From: UBA4416 sp040387555
GTDB taxonomy: Bacteria; Bacteroidota; Bacteroidia; B-17B0; Aurantibacillaceae
NCBI GenBank assembly: GCA_040387555.1
Contig: JAZKDO010000003.1
Coordinates: 62,001-126,000 of the forward strand
Length of the DNA: 64,000 nt
Direction: 5' to 3'
Part shown: piece after piece, positions 8,865-18,667 of the stretch
How the letters are laid out: each line of letters opens with the position of its first letter
How positions within the stretch are numbered: position 1 is the stretch's first letter
Position numbers and translations under genes: made by a program
The notes under the pieces: model-generated
What the model saw: only the letters and a program-made list of their open reading frames with translations
Database searches by the model: none
Told to the model about the DNA's origin: nothing

Positions 8865-10202
8865 ATGGGAAGAAAATTATTAATACATAACGATCACGTA
8901 CCTAACATTCATACGTTAGACGTGTATCGTGCACATGGCGGTTATGCTTCTGTAGAGAAAGCATTAAAAACAATGCAACCCGATCAAATCACCGATGAAG
9001 TAAAAAAATCAGGATTAAGAGGTCGTGGTGGTGCGGGTTTCCCAACAGGATTGAAATGGAGCTTTTTAGCAAAGCCGGAAGGCGTTATGCGTTACTTGGT
9101 TTGTAACGCCGATGAGTCTGAGCCGGGAACTTTCAAGGATCGTTATTTAATGGAGAAAATTCCTCATGCGCTGATTGAAGGAATGATCACTTCGTCTTAT
9201 GCATTGGGAGCAAAAACATCTTACATCTACATCAGGGGAGAATACTTTTATGTAGCGCGAATTGTTGAAGCAGCTATTGCCGAAGCATATGCAGCAGGCT
9301 GGTTAGGAAAAAACATTTTAGGCACTGATTTCTCTCATGATTGTTACGTACAAGTTGGAGGCGGAGCATATATCTGTGGAGAAGAAACAGCCTTGTTAGA
9401 ATCATTGGAAGGTAAACGTGGTAATCCGCGTATCAAGCCACCATTTCCGGCTGTAGCTGGTTTATGGGGTTGCCCAACAGTAGTTAATAACGTTGAGACT
9501 ATTGCCGCTGTTGTTCCTATAGTGAACATGGGCGGTGAAGAATATGCTAAAATTGGTGTTGGAAAATCAACGGGAACAAAATTAATTTCCGCATCAGGTC
9601 ATATCAATAAACCGGGTGTTTATGAAATTGAGCTGGGAATTACTGTTGAAGATTTTATTTATAGCGATGAGTATTGCGGGGGTATCCGTAACGGAAAAAA
9701 ATTAAAAGCGGTTGTTGCAGGTGGTTCTTCGGTGCCAATTTTGCCAGCTGAATTAATATTAAAAACAGCTAAAGGTGAACCACGCTTGATGACTTATGAA
9801 AGTCTCGCAGATGGAGGTTTCCAAACTGGAACTATGTTAGGTTCCGGTGGTTTTATTGCTATGGATGAAGATACAAGTATTGTAAAGAATTTATTTACGT
9901 TTGCGCGTTTCTATCATCATGAGTCTTGCGGACAATGTTCACCATGCCGCGAAGGAACAGGTTGGATGGAAAAAATATTACAGAAGTTCTTAAACGGAAC
10001 AGCGAATGAAAGTGATGTGGAATTATTGTGGGACATCCAAAGTAAGATCGAAGGGAAAACGATTTGTCCTTTAGGTGAGGCTGCAGCATGGCCTGTAGCG
10101 GCAGCGATTCGTCATTTTAAACAAGAGTTCCTGGATATTGCAAGACAGAAAAAATTTGTAGATATATCACATTACGATCGATTAAATTTAGTAAGAGCAT
10201 AA
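8865..10202 (+). CDS. nuoF: NADH-quinone oxidoreductase subunit F (NADH and FMN binding)
   Basis: NuoF oxidises NADH and passes electrons through FMN to [4Fe-4S] cluster N3. In this 445-residue protein the NADH/FMN glycine loop GRGGAGFPTGLKW lies near residues 53-65, the FMN-site segment ADESEPGTFKDR near 82-93, and the N3 ligands are C-x2-C-x2-C in ESCGQCSPCREG (about 354-360) with the fourth Cys in TICPLGEA (about 400). The stop codon overlaps the nuoG start by one base (TAATG), which implies translational coupling. Confidence 0.97.
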   Translation: MGRKLLIHNDHVPNIHTLDVYRAHGGYASVEKALKTMQPDQITDEVKKSGLRGRGGAGFPTGLKWSFLAKPEGVMRYLVCNADESEPGTFKDRYLMEKIPHALIEGMITSSYALGAKTSYIYIRGEYFYVARIVEAAIAEAYAAGWLGKNILGTDFSHDCYVQVGGGAYICGEETALLESLEGKRGNPRIKPPFPAVAGLWGCPTVVNNVETIAAVVPIVNMGGEEYAKIGVGKSTGTKLISASGHINKPGVYEIELGITVEDFIYSDEYCGGIRNGKKLKAVVAGGSSVPILPAELILKTAKGEPRLMTYESLADGGFQTGTMLGSGGFIAMDEDTSIVKNLFTFARFYHHESCGQCSPCREGTGWMEKILQKFLNGTANESDVELLWDIQSKIEGKTICPLGEAAAWPVAAAIRHFKQEFLDIARQKKFVDISHYDRLNLVRA

Positions 10203-11185
10203 TGAAAGTTACTATAGACGGAATAGAAATTGACGTACCTAAGGGTACCACAATTCTGGAAGCAGCACGTATGATTGGACCGGAGGTTGCTCCGCCAACA
10301 ATGTGCTATTATTCTTCACTAAAAACAAGTGGTGGTTATTGTCGTACCTGTATCGTAAAAGTGACACAGGGCAGCACTGCAAATCCAACTCCAATGCCAA
10401 AACCGGTAGCAAGTTGTCGAACAGAAGTAATGGACGGAATGGTTGTTGAGAACACAATCAATGCGGATGTTTTAGAAGCGCGTAAAGGTGTGGTTGAATT
10501 TTTATTAATGAACCATCCTTTGGATTGCCCGGTTTGTGACCAGGCAGGAGAGTGTAGTTTACAGGACTTAGGGTATGAACACGGGGCGGCTAAAACCCGT
10601 TATGAATTCCCAAGAAGAGAATTTGAAAAAATTGATATTGGTAAGTATGTGCAATTGCATATGACGCGTTGTATTATGTGTTTCCGTTGCGTAAAAGTAG
10701 CCGAGCAATTAACTGATAACAGGGTCCATGGTGTGATGCACCGTGGAGATGCCGCAGAAATTTCTACGTACATTGAGAATGTGATCGAAAATGAATTTTC
10801 AGGTAACGTAATTGATGTTTGTCCGGTTGGTGCTTTAACAGATAAAACATTCCGTTTCAAATCCCGCGTGTGGTTTACAAAACCGGTTGATGCGACTTGC
10901 GATTGCAAAAAATGTTCTGGTAAAGTACGTTTATGGATGAAAGGACCTGATGTGTTACGTGTAACTTCCCGTAAGAATATTTGGGGAGAAGCAGAAGAAT
11001 TCATTTGCAACACTTGCCGTTTTGAAAGAAAGAATGTTTCTGATTGGAAAGTAGAAGGCCCTTCTCCGATTCACAGAGCTAGTGTGATTTCGCAAAATCA
11101 TTATAACCATTTAAATGAGTTGAAGGTTCAGGTGATGAAACAACAAAAAGCGCTTGGGTTCATGGATATTAATAAAAGACCTTAA
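10202..11185 (+). CDS. nuoG: NADH-quinone oxidoreductase subunit G, short form without the molybdopterin-fold domain
   Basis: At 327 residues this is only the iron-sulfur head of NuoG; E. coli NuoG has about 900. The N-terminal [2Fe-2S] ferredoxin domain has C-x10-C-x2-C around CYYSS...GGYCRTC. A His-Cys3 cluster motif is seen in NHPLDCPVCDQAGEC (about residues 100-114), and a further [4Fe-4S] set in CIMCFRC plus VCPVGAL (about 153-208). A last Cys group (CDCKKC ... CNTC, about 232-275) resembles the start of the bis-MGD-type domain, after which the protein ends. The reading frame is intact and nuoH follows after six bases, so I read this as the normal short form of Bacteroidota, not as a truncation. 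Confidence 0.93.
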   Translation: MKVTIDGIEIDVPKGTTILEAARMIGPEVAPPTMCYYSSLKTSGGYCRTCIVKVTQGSTANPTPMPKPVASCRTEVMDGMVVENTINADVLEARKGVVEFLLMNHPLDCPVCDQAGECSLQDLGYEHGAAKTRYEFPRREFEKIDIGKYVQLHMTRCIMCFRCVKVAEQLTDNRVHGVMHRGDAAEISTYIENVIENEFSGNVIDVCPVGALTDKTFRFKSRVWFTKPVDATCDCKKCSGKVRLWMKGPDVLRVTSRKNIWGEAEEFICNTCRFERKNVSDWKVEGPSPIHRASVISQNHYNHLNELKVQVMKQQKALGFMDINKRP

Positions 11186-11191
11186 AAATAT

Positions 11192-12247
11192 ATGACAGCA
11201 TTTATAATATACAAAGCCATCATGTGCATAGGAGTATTTATCCTATGCCTTGCAGCGGCAGCATACTCTACGTTATGGGAGCGGAAGTTCGCCGCCTTTT
11301 TACAGGACCGTAAAGGTCCGAGCCGAGCGGGTTGGGGTGGATTGCTTCAACCTTTAGCGGATGGAGTGAAAATGTTCATGAAGGAAGAGATCATTCCAAA
11401 TGTTTCCAACCGTTCTTTATTTATTTTAGGGCCGTGTTTGTTCATGATCACTGCTGTGATCACAAGCTCTGTGATCCCATGGGGAAAGCCGGTAATTATT
11501 GGTGGACATGTTTACGATTTGCAGATTACAGATATAAATATTGGAGTTATTTATTTATTGGGTGTTGCTTCAATTGGTGTATACGGAATTATGATTGGTG
11601 GTTGGGCGTCTAACAATAAGTTTGCCTTATTAGGTGCGGTTCGTGCCTCTTCACAAATGATCAGTTATGAAATTCCAATGGGAATTGCCCTGATAGCCTT
11701 GATTATTTCCTCCGGCGGGTCATTAAGCTTAAAAGAAATTGTAGAGGGACAGGATGCAGGATTTGCGAATTTTTTATGGCAGCCTTTAGGATTTTTAATT
11801 TTCTTTATTTGTGCATTGGCGGAGACCAACCGCGCACCTTTCGATTTACCTGAATGTGAAACAGAATTAGTTGGTGGTTATCATACAGAATACTCATCAA
11901 TGAAACTAGGTTTGTTTTTATTTGCTGAATACATCAATATGTTTATTTCTTCAGCGGTATTAGCAACTCTTTATTTTGGAGGATATAATTTTCCATTCGC
12001 TCATGAACTATATACCAAAATGGGATTAGCAGATGGTTCTGTTTGGATCTCCTTGATTGGATTTGGAGTTTTTATAGCAAAAATATTTGGTTTTGTTTGT
12101 TTGTTCATGTGGATTCGTTGGACCTTACCTCGTTTCCGTTATGACCAGTTAATGAACTTAGGATGGAAAACGTTATTGCCATTATCCTTATTTAACCTGG
12201 CTTTAACAATTGTAGTAGAATATTTCAGAGGAAACATTCATTTTTAA
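11192..12247 (+). CDS. nuoH: NADH-quinone oxidoreductase subunit H
   Basis: NuoH is the membrane subunit that joins the quinone site to the proton-pumping arm. The 351-residue protein has about eight membrane segments. Diagnostic stretches are ERKFAAFLQDRKGP (about residues 30-43), the loop with LQPLADGVKMFMKEE, and ETNRAPFDLPECETELVGG (about 211-229), the most conserved cytoplasmic loop of the family. All charged residues expected there are present. Confidence 0.97.
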   Translation: MTAFIIYKAIMCIGVFILCLAAAAYSTLWERKFAAFLQDRKGPSRAGWGGLLQPLADGVKMFMKEEIIPNVSNRSLFILGPCLFMITAVITSSVIPWGKPVIIGGHVYDLQITDINIGVIYLLGVASIGVYGIMIGGWASNNKFALLGAVRASSQMISYEIPMGIALIALIISSGGSLSLKEIVEGQDAGFANFLWQPLGFLIFFICALAETNRAPFDLPECETELVGGYHTEYSSMKLGLFLFAEYINMFISSAVLATLYFGGYNFPFAHELYTKMGLADGSVWISLIGFGVFIAKIFGFVCLFMWIRWTLPRFRYDQLMNLGWKTLLPLSLFNLALTIVVEYFRGNIHF

Positions 12248-12258
12248 AATTAGTGAAA

Positions 12259-12861
12259 ATGCAATTAACAAATAGAAAAGTAGTAGTATCACATAAAGAG
12301 CAGAGTTTTGCTGAAAGATTATATTTGCCGGCTATTGCAAAGGGTATGATCATCACCGCAAGTCACTTATTCAGGAAACCGCCAACCATTATGTACCCTG
12401 AACAAAAGCGCCCAATAGCTCCTGTATTTCGCGGACAACATGTTTTAAAGCTTGATGAAAACGGAGCAGAACGTTGTACGTCATGCGGTATGTGCGCTAT
12501 TGCCTGTCCTGCGGAAGCAATTACAATGACCAGTGGCGAACGTAAAAAAGGGGAAGAGCATTTGTATCGTGAAGAAAAATATGCAGCAACCTATGAAATT
12601 GATATGCTACGTTGCATTTTTTGTGGTTTATGTGAAGAGGCTTGTCCGAAAGAGGCCATCTTCTTAACAGATCGCTTAGTGGATACGGAATTCGAAAGAA
12701 GAGATTTTATTTACGGCAAAGATAAATTAGTGGAGAAAATCGATAAAAGAATTGATGTGACACAGCGTCAAACACCTGAAGTGATAGCATTCAAAAAAAT
12801 CCCAGGGTTAAAACACAATGAGTTATTTGATAAAAAATTAAACAAAGGAAATAAACACTAA
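12259..12861 (+). CDS. nuoI: NADH-quinone oxidoreductase subunit I (two [4Fe-4S] clusters)
   Basis: NuoI carries clusters N6a and N6b, which hand electrons to NuoB. Two complete C-x2-C-x2-C-x3-C-P motifs are present: CTSCGMCAIACP (about residues 72-83) and CIFCGLCEEACP (about 119-130). I placed the start at ATG 12259; a GTG two codons upstream at 12253 is also possible. The C-terminal 35 residues are Lys-rich. It follows nuoH closely and precedes nuoJ by nine bases. Confidence 0.95.
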   Translation: MQLTNRKVVVSHKEQSFAERLYLPAIAKGMIITASHLFRKPPTIMYPEQKRPIAPVFRGQHVLKLDENGAERCTSCGMCAIACPAEAITMTSGERKKGEEHLYREEKYAATYEIDMLRCIFCGLCEEACPKEAIFLTDRLVDTEFERRDFIYGKDKLVEKIDKRIDVTQRQTPEVIAFKKIPGLKHNELFDKKLNKGNKH

Positions 12862-12870
12862 ACTATATAT

Positions 12871-13407
12871 ATGTTAGGATACACAATTACACAATGGCTT
12901 TTCGGGATTTTATCTTTCCTGGCTATTATGTTCGCGCTCATGGTGGTTTTTACAAGGAACCCTGTTAATTCAGTTCTGTATTTGGTTTTAACTTTCTTCT
13001 GTATAGCAGGTCATTATTTATTATTGAATGCTCAATTTCTAGCAATTGTTCACATTGTTGTCTATGCCGGAGCGATCATGGTATTGTTCTTATTCATCAT
13101 CATGTTAATGAATCTGGATGCTGATACTGAACCTCAAAAACATATTGGTACACGTTTTATAGCGGGTATTGTAGGTGGAGTTTTATTATTCGTAATGGTT
13201 GGTGCCTTAAGAGGAGCAGAACAAATTCAGCTTACACAAACCGGTTCTTCCCAGATAGGAATGGTGAAAAATTTGGGCAAGGTATTGTTCAGCGAATTTT
13301 TATTTCCATTCGAAATTGCGTCTATCTTATTATTAGCTGCCTTAGTTGGTGCTATTATGATTGGAAAAAGAGATACCAATATTAATTCTAAAGAAACTAC
13401 TAACTAA
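12871..13407 (+). CDS. nuoJ: NADH-quinone oxidoreductase subunit J
   Basis: NuoJ is a small membrane subunit at the base of the proton-pumping arm. The 178 residues have five predicted membrane segments, with the conserved AIVHIVVYAGAIMVLFLFI segment (segment 3) that contains the pi-bulge Tyr-Ala-Gly-Ala. A polar tail follows. The order nuoIJK is standard. Confidence 0.96.
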   Translation: MLGYTITQWLFGILSFLAIMFALMVVFTRNPVNSVLYLVLTFFCIAGHYLLLNAQFLAIVHIVVYAGAIMVLFLFIIMLMNLDADTEPQKHIGTRFIAGIVGGVLLFVMVGALRGAEQIQLTQTGSSQIGMVKNLGKVLFSEFLFPFEIASILLLAALVGAIMIGKRDTNINSKETTN

Positions 13408-13419
13408 TTACTTTACTAT

Positions 13420-13731
13420 ATGTTAAACGGAATTCCTATTAATTTTTATATCATGCTAAGCGCGGTGTTATTTATCATCGGTGTAATTGGTGTGATGGCG
13501 CGCAGAAATGCGATCATTATTTTTATGTGCATCGAATTAATGTTGAATGCCGTGAATTTATTACTGGTTGCTTTTTCAACTCTGCATAATGATCCCTCCG
13601 GACAAGTATTTGTATTCTTTATTATGGCAGTAGCTGCCGCTGAGGTTGCTGTTGGATTAGCAATCTTATCGATGGTGTATCGTAATTTTAAAAGTATTGA
13701 CATTGATTTATTAAGCAGATTAAAGAACTAG
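13420..13731 (+). CDS. nuoK: NADH-quinone oxidoreductase subunit K
   Basis: This MrpC-like subunit has 103 residues and three membrane segments. Segment 2 contains the conserved Glu in the run CIELMLNAVNLLLV, and segment 3 contains the second Glu in AAAEVAVGLAI; both take part in the chain of charged residues for proton transfer. Three bases separate it from nuoL. Confidence 0.97.
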   Translation: MLNGIPINFYIMLSAVLFIIGVIGVMARRNAIIIFMCIELMLNAVNLLLVAFSTLHNDPSGQVFVFFIMAVAAAEVAVGLAILSMVYRNFKSIDIDLLSRLKN

Positions 13732-13734
13732 TAT

Positions 13735-15624
13735 ATGATTAAATTAGTAGCACTCATCCCACTATTCCCTTTATTAGGATTTATAATAAACGGTTTCTTT
13801 GGAAAGAAGATCAGCAAAAATGTATCCGGATGGATAGCCAGTTTAGCTGTGTTAGCATCCTTTATTGTTTCATTATTGATCTTTATAGATCTGGAAGAAC
13901 ATAAAGAGATGACTTCTCATATTGTTCCTTTATTTTCCTGGATTAATTCCGATACATTAAAAATACCATTTGAGTTTTTAGTAGATCCTTTATCCTCATG
14001 GTTTTTATTGATCATTACAGGGATTGGTTTTTTAATTCATATTTATTCTATCGGCTACATGCATGATGACGAAGGGTTTTCACGCTTCTTCACCTACCTG
14101 AATTTATTTGTATTCTTCATGTTATTATTGGTGTTGGGAAACAATTACCTGATCATGTTTGTGGGTTGGGAAGGTGTTGGTTTATGTTCTTATTTATTGA
14201 TCGGCTTCTGGTTCAAAAATACTGCCTATAACAATGCTGCTAAGAAAGCATTTATCATGAATCGTGTGGGAGATCTTGGATTTTTATTAGGGATCATTTT
14301 AATATTCGTGACGTTTGGAAGCATCAGCTTTGATCAGGTATTTAGTATCGCTTCCAGTGGCAGTGAAGCAACCGTTACAGCTATTGCTTTATTATTGTTT
14401 ATCGGAGCCATGGGGAAATCGGCACAGTTGCCATTATATACCTGGTTACCGGATGCGATGGCTGGTCCAACACCGGTTTCTGCATTGATCCATGCCGCTA
14501 CGATGGTAACAGCCGGTATTTATATGATTGTACGTTCCAATGTCTTTTATTCGATGTCAGAAGATGCTTCTCATGTTGTAGCAGTTGTTGGAGTTGCTAC
14601 AGCTTTATTTGCTGCAACCATTGGATTGTTTCAGAACGATATTAAAAAAGTATTGGCCTATTCAACTGTATCTCAGTTGGGTTTAATGTTTTTAGGATTA
14701 GGTGTAGGTGCTTATAGCTCTTCTGTATTTCACGTTACCACACACGCATTCTTTAAAGCATTATTATTCTTAGGAGCAGGTTCAGTAATCCATGCCATGG
14801 GTGGCGAACAGGATATGCGTAAAATGGGCGGACTGAAAAAAGCATTGCCAATTACTTTTGTTACCATGTTAATTGGAACCGTCGCCATCAGTGGAATTCC
14901 TCCATTTTCAGGATTCTTTTCTAAAGATGAAATATTAGCACACACCTATGAACATAGTCCAACACTTTGGTTTTTCGGGCAAGTAGCTTCTATGTTAACG
15001 GCCTTTTACATGTTCCGTTTATTATATTTAACGTTCTATCGTAAATTCAGAGGGACTCATGAGCAGGAACATCATTTACATGAGTCTCCTAAAACGATGA
15101 CCATCCCTTTAATTGTGCTGGCTATTTTATCTGTCGTAGGTGGAGTTTTAGGTTTACCGGAATTCTGGGGAGCCACAAACTGGATGCACCATCACTTGGA
15201 TTCAATTATCGTTCACAAAAATCCAAGCATCTTAAATCATACAAAAGAATGGACCTTAATGGCGATTGCAGTTTTATCTGCTGTTGCAACCATATTTTTT
15301 GCCTACATGGTTTATATGAAAAACCAAATTTTACCCGAAGCAAATGATCAGAAATTAACCGGCATCAAAAAATTAATTTACAATAAATATTATGTAGATG
15401 AATTATATGATATGATAATACGTAAACCGTTAGATGGAATCTCTGTTGCGTTTTATAAATTCTTAGACTTAGAAGTAGTTGATGGTATTGTGAATGGAGT
15501 AGGAAGTGCTGTCATGGGAATTGGCGCAGTTGTCCGCAAAGCGCAGACAGGCCATATCGGATTATACATTTTCGGAATGGTTTTAGGTATCATTACCATT
15601 TTGTTTTTCACATTCATAAAATAA
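13735..15624 (+). CDS. nuoL: NADH-quinone oxidoreductase subunit L (proton-pumping, antiporter-like)
   Basis: NuoL is the distal antiporter-like proton pump of complex I. The 629-residue protein has about 16 membrane segments and the long lateral helix at its C-terminus. The family core is clear: the Glu in VGWEGVGLCSY (segment 5), the Lys in GAMGKSAQLPL with the following WLPDAMAGPTPVSALIHAATM (segment 7-8 loop), and the Lys in NDIKKVLAYSTVSQ. A His-rich loop (EQEHHLHE, about residues 443-450) lies between later segments. The start ATG at 13735 is three bases after nuoK. Confidence 0.97.
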   Translation: MIKLVALIPLFPLLGFIINGFFGKKISKNVSGWIASLAVLASFIVSLLIFIDLEEHKEMTSHIVPLFSWINSDTLKIPFEFLVDPLSSWFLLIITGIGFLIHIYSIGYMHDDEGFSRFFTYLNLFVFFMLLLVLGNNYLIMFVGWEGVGLCSYLLIGFWFKNTAYNNAAKKAFIMNRVGDLGFLLGIILIFVTFGSISFDQVFSIASSGSEATVTAIALLLFIGAMGKSAQLPLYTWLPDAMAGPTPVSALIHAATMVTAGIYMIVRSNVFYSMSEDASHVVAVVGVATALFAATIGLFQNDIKKVLAYSTVSQLGLMFLGLGVGAYSSSVFHVTTHAFFKALLFLGAGSVIHAMGGEQDMRKMGGLKKALPITFVTMLIGTVAISGIPPFSGFFSKDEILAHTYEHSPTLWFFGQVASMLTAFYMFRLLYLTFYRKFRGTHEQEHHLHESPKTMTIPLIVLAILSVVGGVLGLPEFWGATNWMHHHLDSIIVHKNPSILNHTKEWTLMAIAVLSAVATIFFAYMVYMKNQILPEANDQKLTGIKKLIYNKYYVDELYDMIIRKPLDGISVAFYKFLDLEVVDGIVNGVGSAVMGIGAVVRKAQTGHIGLYIFGMVLGIITILFFTFIK

Positions 15625-15646
15625 TTTTAATCGTAAAAGAAAATAT

Positions 15647-17110
15647 ATGTTAGTTGGCTTATTAATTATTATACCTCTTATTGCAGCTTTATTAGTGTTT
15701 TTCACAAAAGGAAATACAAGCAGAACTGTTGCTTTAGGTTTATCAGTGGTTGAATTTATTTTAGCGTTAGTTGTTTTATTTCAATTTAAACACAATCCTG
15801 ACAGCTCTAACCTGATGCTTAACTGCTCTTGGGTTGAATCACTGGGGATTCATTTTGCAGTGAGTGTTGATGCCTTATCTATCTTAATGGTATTATTGAC
15901 TACCTTTTTGATTCCGTTAATCATTTTATCATCATTTAATACAAAGTATGAAAAACCAAATTCTTTTTATGGATTAATTCTGTTAATGCAGATGGCTTTA
16001 ATTGGTGTGTTTACAGCAAATGATGGCTTCTTATTTTATGTATTCTGGGAATTGGCTTTAATTCCTATTTATTTTATCTGCTTGATTTGGGGTGGACAAA
16101 ATCGTGGACGCATTACGTTTAAGTTTTTCGTTTACACCTTACTGGGTTCATTATTTATGTTAGTTGGATTTATCTACTTATATAATCATACCGGATTTGA
16201 CACAGGGATGAAGTCATGGGCCATTACGGATTTATACGAGGCAGGTAAATCAATGAACTTAAGTCAACAGTCATTTGTATTCTGGTGCATCTTTTTAGCA
16301 TTCGGCATTAAAATGCCGGTATTTCCTTTACATACTTGGCAGCCTGATACCTATGTGACTGCACCAACACAAGGTACCATGCTATTGTCGGGGATCATGT
16401 TAAAGATGGGAACTTTTGGTTTGATTAAATGGTTATTGCCAATGACTCCGTTAGCGCTTGATAAATGGGCTGGAGTAGCGGTCGGATTAGCTGTATTCGG
16501 TATTATTTATGCTTCCTGTATTGCCATCGCTCAAAAGGATTATAAACGATTAATTGCTTATTCATCCATTGCCCACGTTGGTTTAATTGCAGCCGGTATT
16601 TTATCCTGTAACCAACAAGGTATTCAGGGAGCAGTAATGCAGATGTTAGCGCATGGAGTTAACGTAGTAGGGTTGTTCTTAATCGCTGATATTTTAATGC
16701 GTCATACAGGCACACGTGATTTGGATAAATTGGGTGGTATCAGAAACATGAATGGAAACTTTGCGGTTTTATTTTTAATTGTAATGTTAGGTTCGGTTGC
16801 TTTGCCTTTAACCAATGGATTTGTTGGAGAATTTTTATTGATCAATGGTGTTTATCAATACGGACCATGGATTGCCGCTTTCGCCGGACTAACTGTTATA
16901 TTGGGAGCAGTCTACATGTTGCGCAGTTACCAGGCCATTATGTTAGGCGAGAAAAGAGATTCTGAGATCGCTTTTGGCTCGTTACAAAGTTCAGACAAAT
17001 GGGTTTTATACATAATTTGTTTTGTCATAATTGCATTCGGAGTATATCCAAAACCACTGAATGATTTGGCAGAAGAAGGAACAAAAGTAATTTTAACTTA
17101 TATCAAGTAA
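15647..17110 (+). CDS. nuoM: NADH-quinone oxidoreductase subunit M (proton-pumping, antiporter-like)
   Basis: NuoM is the middle antiporter-like pump. The 487 residues form about 14 membrane segments. The conserved Glu is in FYVFWELALIPIYF (segment 5), the pump Lys in AFGIKMPVFPLHTWQPD, and a further Lys in QKDYKRLIAYSSIAHVG. The motif TWQPDTYVTAPT distinguishes M from L and N. It is followed by a 45-base gap before nuoN. Confidence 0.97.
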   Translation: MLVGLLIIIPLIAALLVFFTKGNTSRTVALGLSVVEFILALVVLFQFKHNPDSSNLMLNCSWVESLGIHFAVSVDALSILMVLLTTFLIPLIILSSFNTKYEKPNSFYGLILLMQMALIGVFTANDGFLFYVFWELALIPIYFICLIWGGQNRGRITFKFFVYTLLGSLFMLVGFIYLYNHTGFDTGMKSWAITDLYEAGKSMNLSQQSFVFWCIFLAFGIKMPVFPLHTWQPDTYVTAPTQGTMLLSGIMLKMGTFGLIKWLLPMTPLALDKWAGVAVGLAVFGIIYASCIAIAQKDYKRLIAYSSIAHVGLIAAGILSCNQQGIQGAVMQMLAHGVNVVGLFLIADILMRHTGTRDLDKLGGIRNMNGNFAVLFLIVMLGSVALPLTNGFVGEFLLINGVYQYGPWIAAFAGLTVILGAVYMLRSYQAIMLGEKRDSEIAFGSLQSSDKWVLYIICFVIIAFGVYPKPLNDLAEEGTKVILTYIK

Positions 17111-17155
17111 AAAATCAATTGACGACTTTTATAGTCATAAATCTTAAATAAATAT

Positions 17156-18544
17156 ATGAAAGGTCTTTTTATTATTAGCGGATTAGGAATTTTAGCCATG
17201 CTGGCCGAAATTTTTAAATTCAAAAAACTTCTATATCCATTAGTACTAATGGGAATTCTGGCGGCTTATGCCATGAATTTTATGGAATGGAACAATAACT
17301 ATGATATACCAATGTTTGGTAACATGATTCGTTTTGATAATGTTGCTTTAGCGTTTAGCGGAGTAATTTTAGTGACCGCATTTTTCTGGTTTATTTTGGC
17401 GAATGATTATTTTGAACAGGATCATGTAACGGATCATTTTGCGTTGGTTCTTTTTGCTTTGGTAGGAGCCTTGATGCTTACATCATTCAGCAATATGACT
17501 ACTTTATTTTTGGGTATTGAAATTTTATCTATTCCAATGTATGTTTTGGCAGCAAGTCGTAAAAGAGATCTCGCATCTAACGAAGCTGGATTTAAATATC
17601 TGATCATGGGTTCCTTTGCATCTGGTTTCTTATTATTTGGAATAGCATTAATTTACGGTGCAACAGGCAGCTTTGATTTAATGGCAATTCGCTCTTTCAT
17701 TTCGCATGCCCATGGTGATTTGCCTATGTTCTTTTATGCGGGTGTTTTAATGGTTTTAGTGGCCATGTTATTTAAAGTCAGTGCTGCTCCTTTTCACTTC
17801 TGGGCTCCGGATGTTTACGAAGGCTCTCCAACTGTTATCACGGCCTTAATGAGTACGATTGTTAAAACTGCGGCGTTTGCCGCCTTCATGCATTTATTCT
17901 TAGTGGTGTTTGGTGGTGTTAGTCAAACCTGGAGCATGGTTTTAGCAATTGTAATCGCTTTATCTCTTGTTATTTCAAATTTCACGGCCGCAACACAACA
18001 AAGTGTGAAGCGTATGCTGGCTTATTCCAGCATCAGTCACGCGGCATTTATGTTAATGGCAATACTGGCAAATAATAGAGGTTGGGCAAGTATCAACGCT
18101 ATTTTATATTATTCATTAGCGTATTCCATTGGTTCTATTTTGGCCTTCACTGTATTATATAATGTTTCAAAGGCAAAGAACAGTTCAAATATCGAAGCAT
18201 TTAATGGTCTTGGAAAACGCCACCCGTTTATGGCCGCATGCATGGTTATTGCGATGTTTTCCTTGGCAGGCATACCTGTTACTGCAGGTTTCTTCGCTAA
18301 GTATTTTGTGTTTTCTGTTTTAATAGGAACTTCTTTTAAATGGTTGATCATTCTGGCAATCTTAACTTCTGCGGTGGGTGTATATTATTATTTTAAAGTG
18401 ATCATTGCTATGTATTTCAAAAACGAAGAGTCTCACGAAGAAATTACCATGGAGACTTCTCATGTGCTGTTACTTACCATCACGGCATTATTCACTATTG
18501 CTTTAGGTGTTGTGCCAAATTATGTGATTGAAATTTTTAGCTAG
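17156..18544 (+). CDS. nuoN: NADH-quinone oxidoreductase subunit N (proton-pumping, antiporter-like)
   Basis: NuoN is the third antiporter-like pump, next to NuoK. The 462-residue protein has about 14 membrane segments. Family markers are the Glu in FLGIEILSIPMYVL, the Lys in MLFKVSAAPFHFWAPDVYEG and the Lys in QQSVKRMLAYSSISHAAF. It is the last gene of the nuo operon; no hairpin terminator is obvious in the following 120 bases. Confidence 0.97.
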   Translation: MKGLFIISGLGILAMLAEIFKFKKLLYPLVLMGILAAYAMNFMEWNNNYDIPMFGNMIRFDNVALAFSGVILVTAFFWFILANDYFEQDHVTDHFALVLFALVGALMLTSFSNMTTLFLGIEILSIPMYVLAASRKRDLASNEAGFKYLIMGSFASGFLLFGIALIYGATGSFDLMAIRSFISHAHGDLPMFFYAGVLMVLVAMLFKVSAAPFHFWAPDVYEGSPTVITALMSTIVKTAAFAAFMHLFLVVFGGVSQTWSMVLAIVIALSLVISNFTAATQQSVKRMLAYSSISHAAFMLMAILANNRGWASINAILYYSLAYSIGSILAFTVLYNVSKAKNSSNIEAFNGLGKRHPFMAACMVIAMFSLAGIPVTAGFFAKYFVFSVLIGTSFKWLIILAILTSAVGVYYYFKVIIAMYFKNEESHEEITMETSHVLLLTITALFTIALGVVPNYVIEIFS

Positions 18545-18623
18545 CGTTATCAGCTGAATATTCTTGATATTTATTTTAAAAACTAAATTATTAAGTGAAT
18601 ATTTAGCATTAGTCAGTCATAAT

Positions 18624-18653
18624 TTGACATTCATCGATTTATTTTTATCTTTG
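18624..18653 (+). promoter_or_regulatory. Promoter of the universal stress protein gene
   Basis: TTGAC (18624-18628) and TATCTTTG (18646-18653), with 19 bases between TTG and the -7 box, match the Bacteroidota consensus exactly. The box ends 14 bases before the ATG, so the leader should be only about 8 bases long. Confidence 0.75.
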
Positions 18654-18667
18654 TTTAAAACTGCTTT

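Noticed and set aside
10600..11013. Minus-strand 137-codon frame inside nuoG
   Set aside because: Antisense shadow of a highly conserved cysteine-rich gene.
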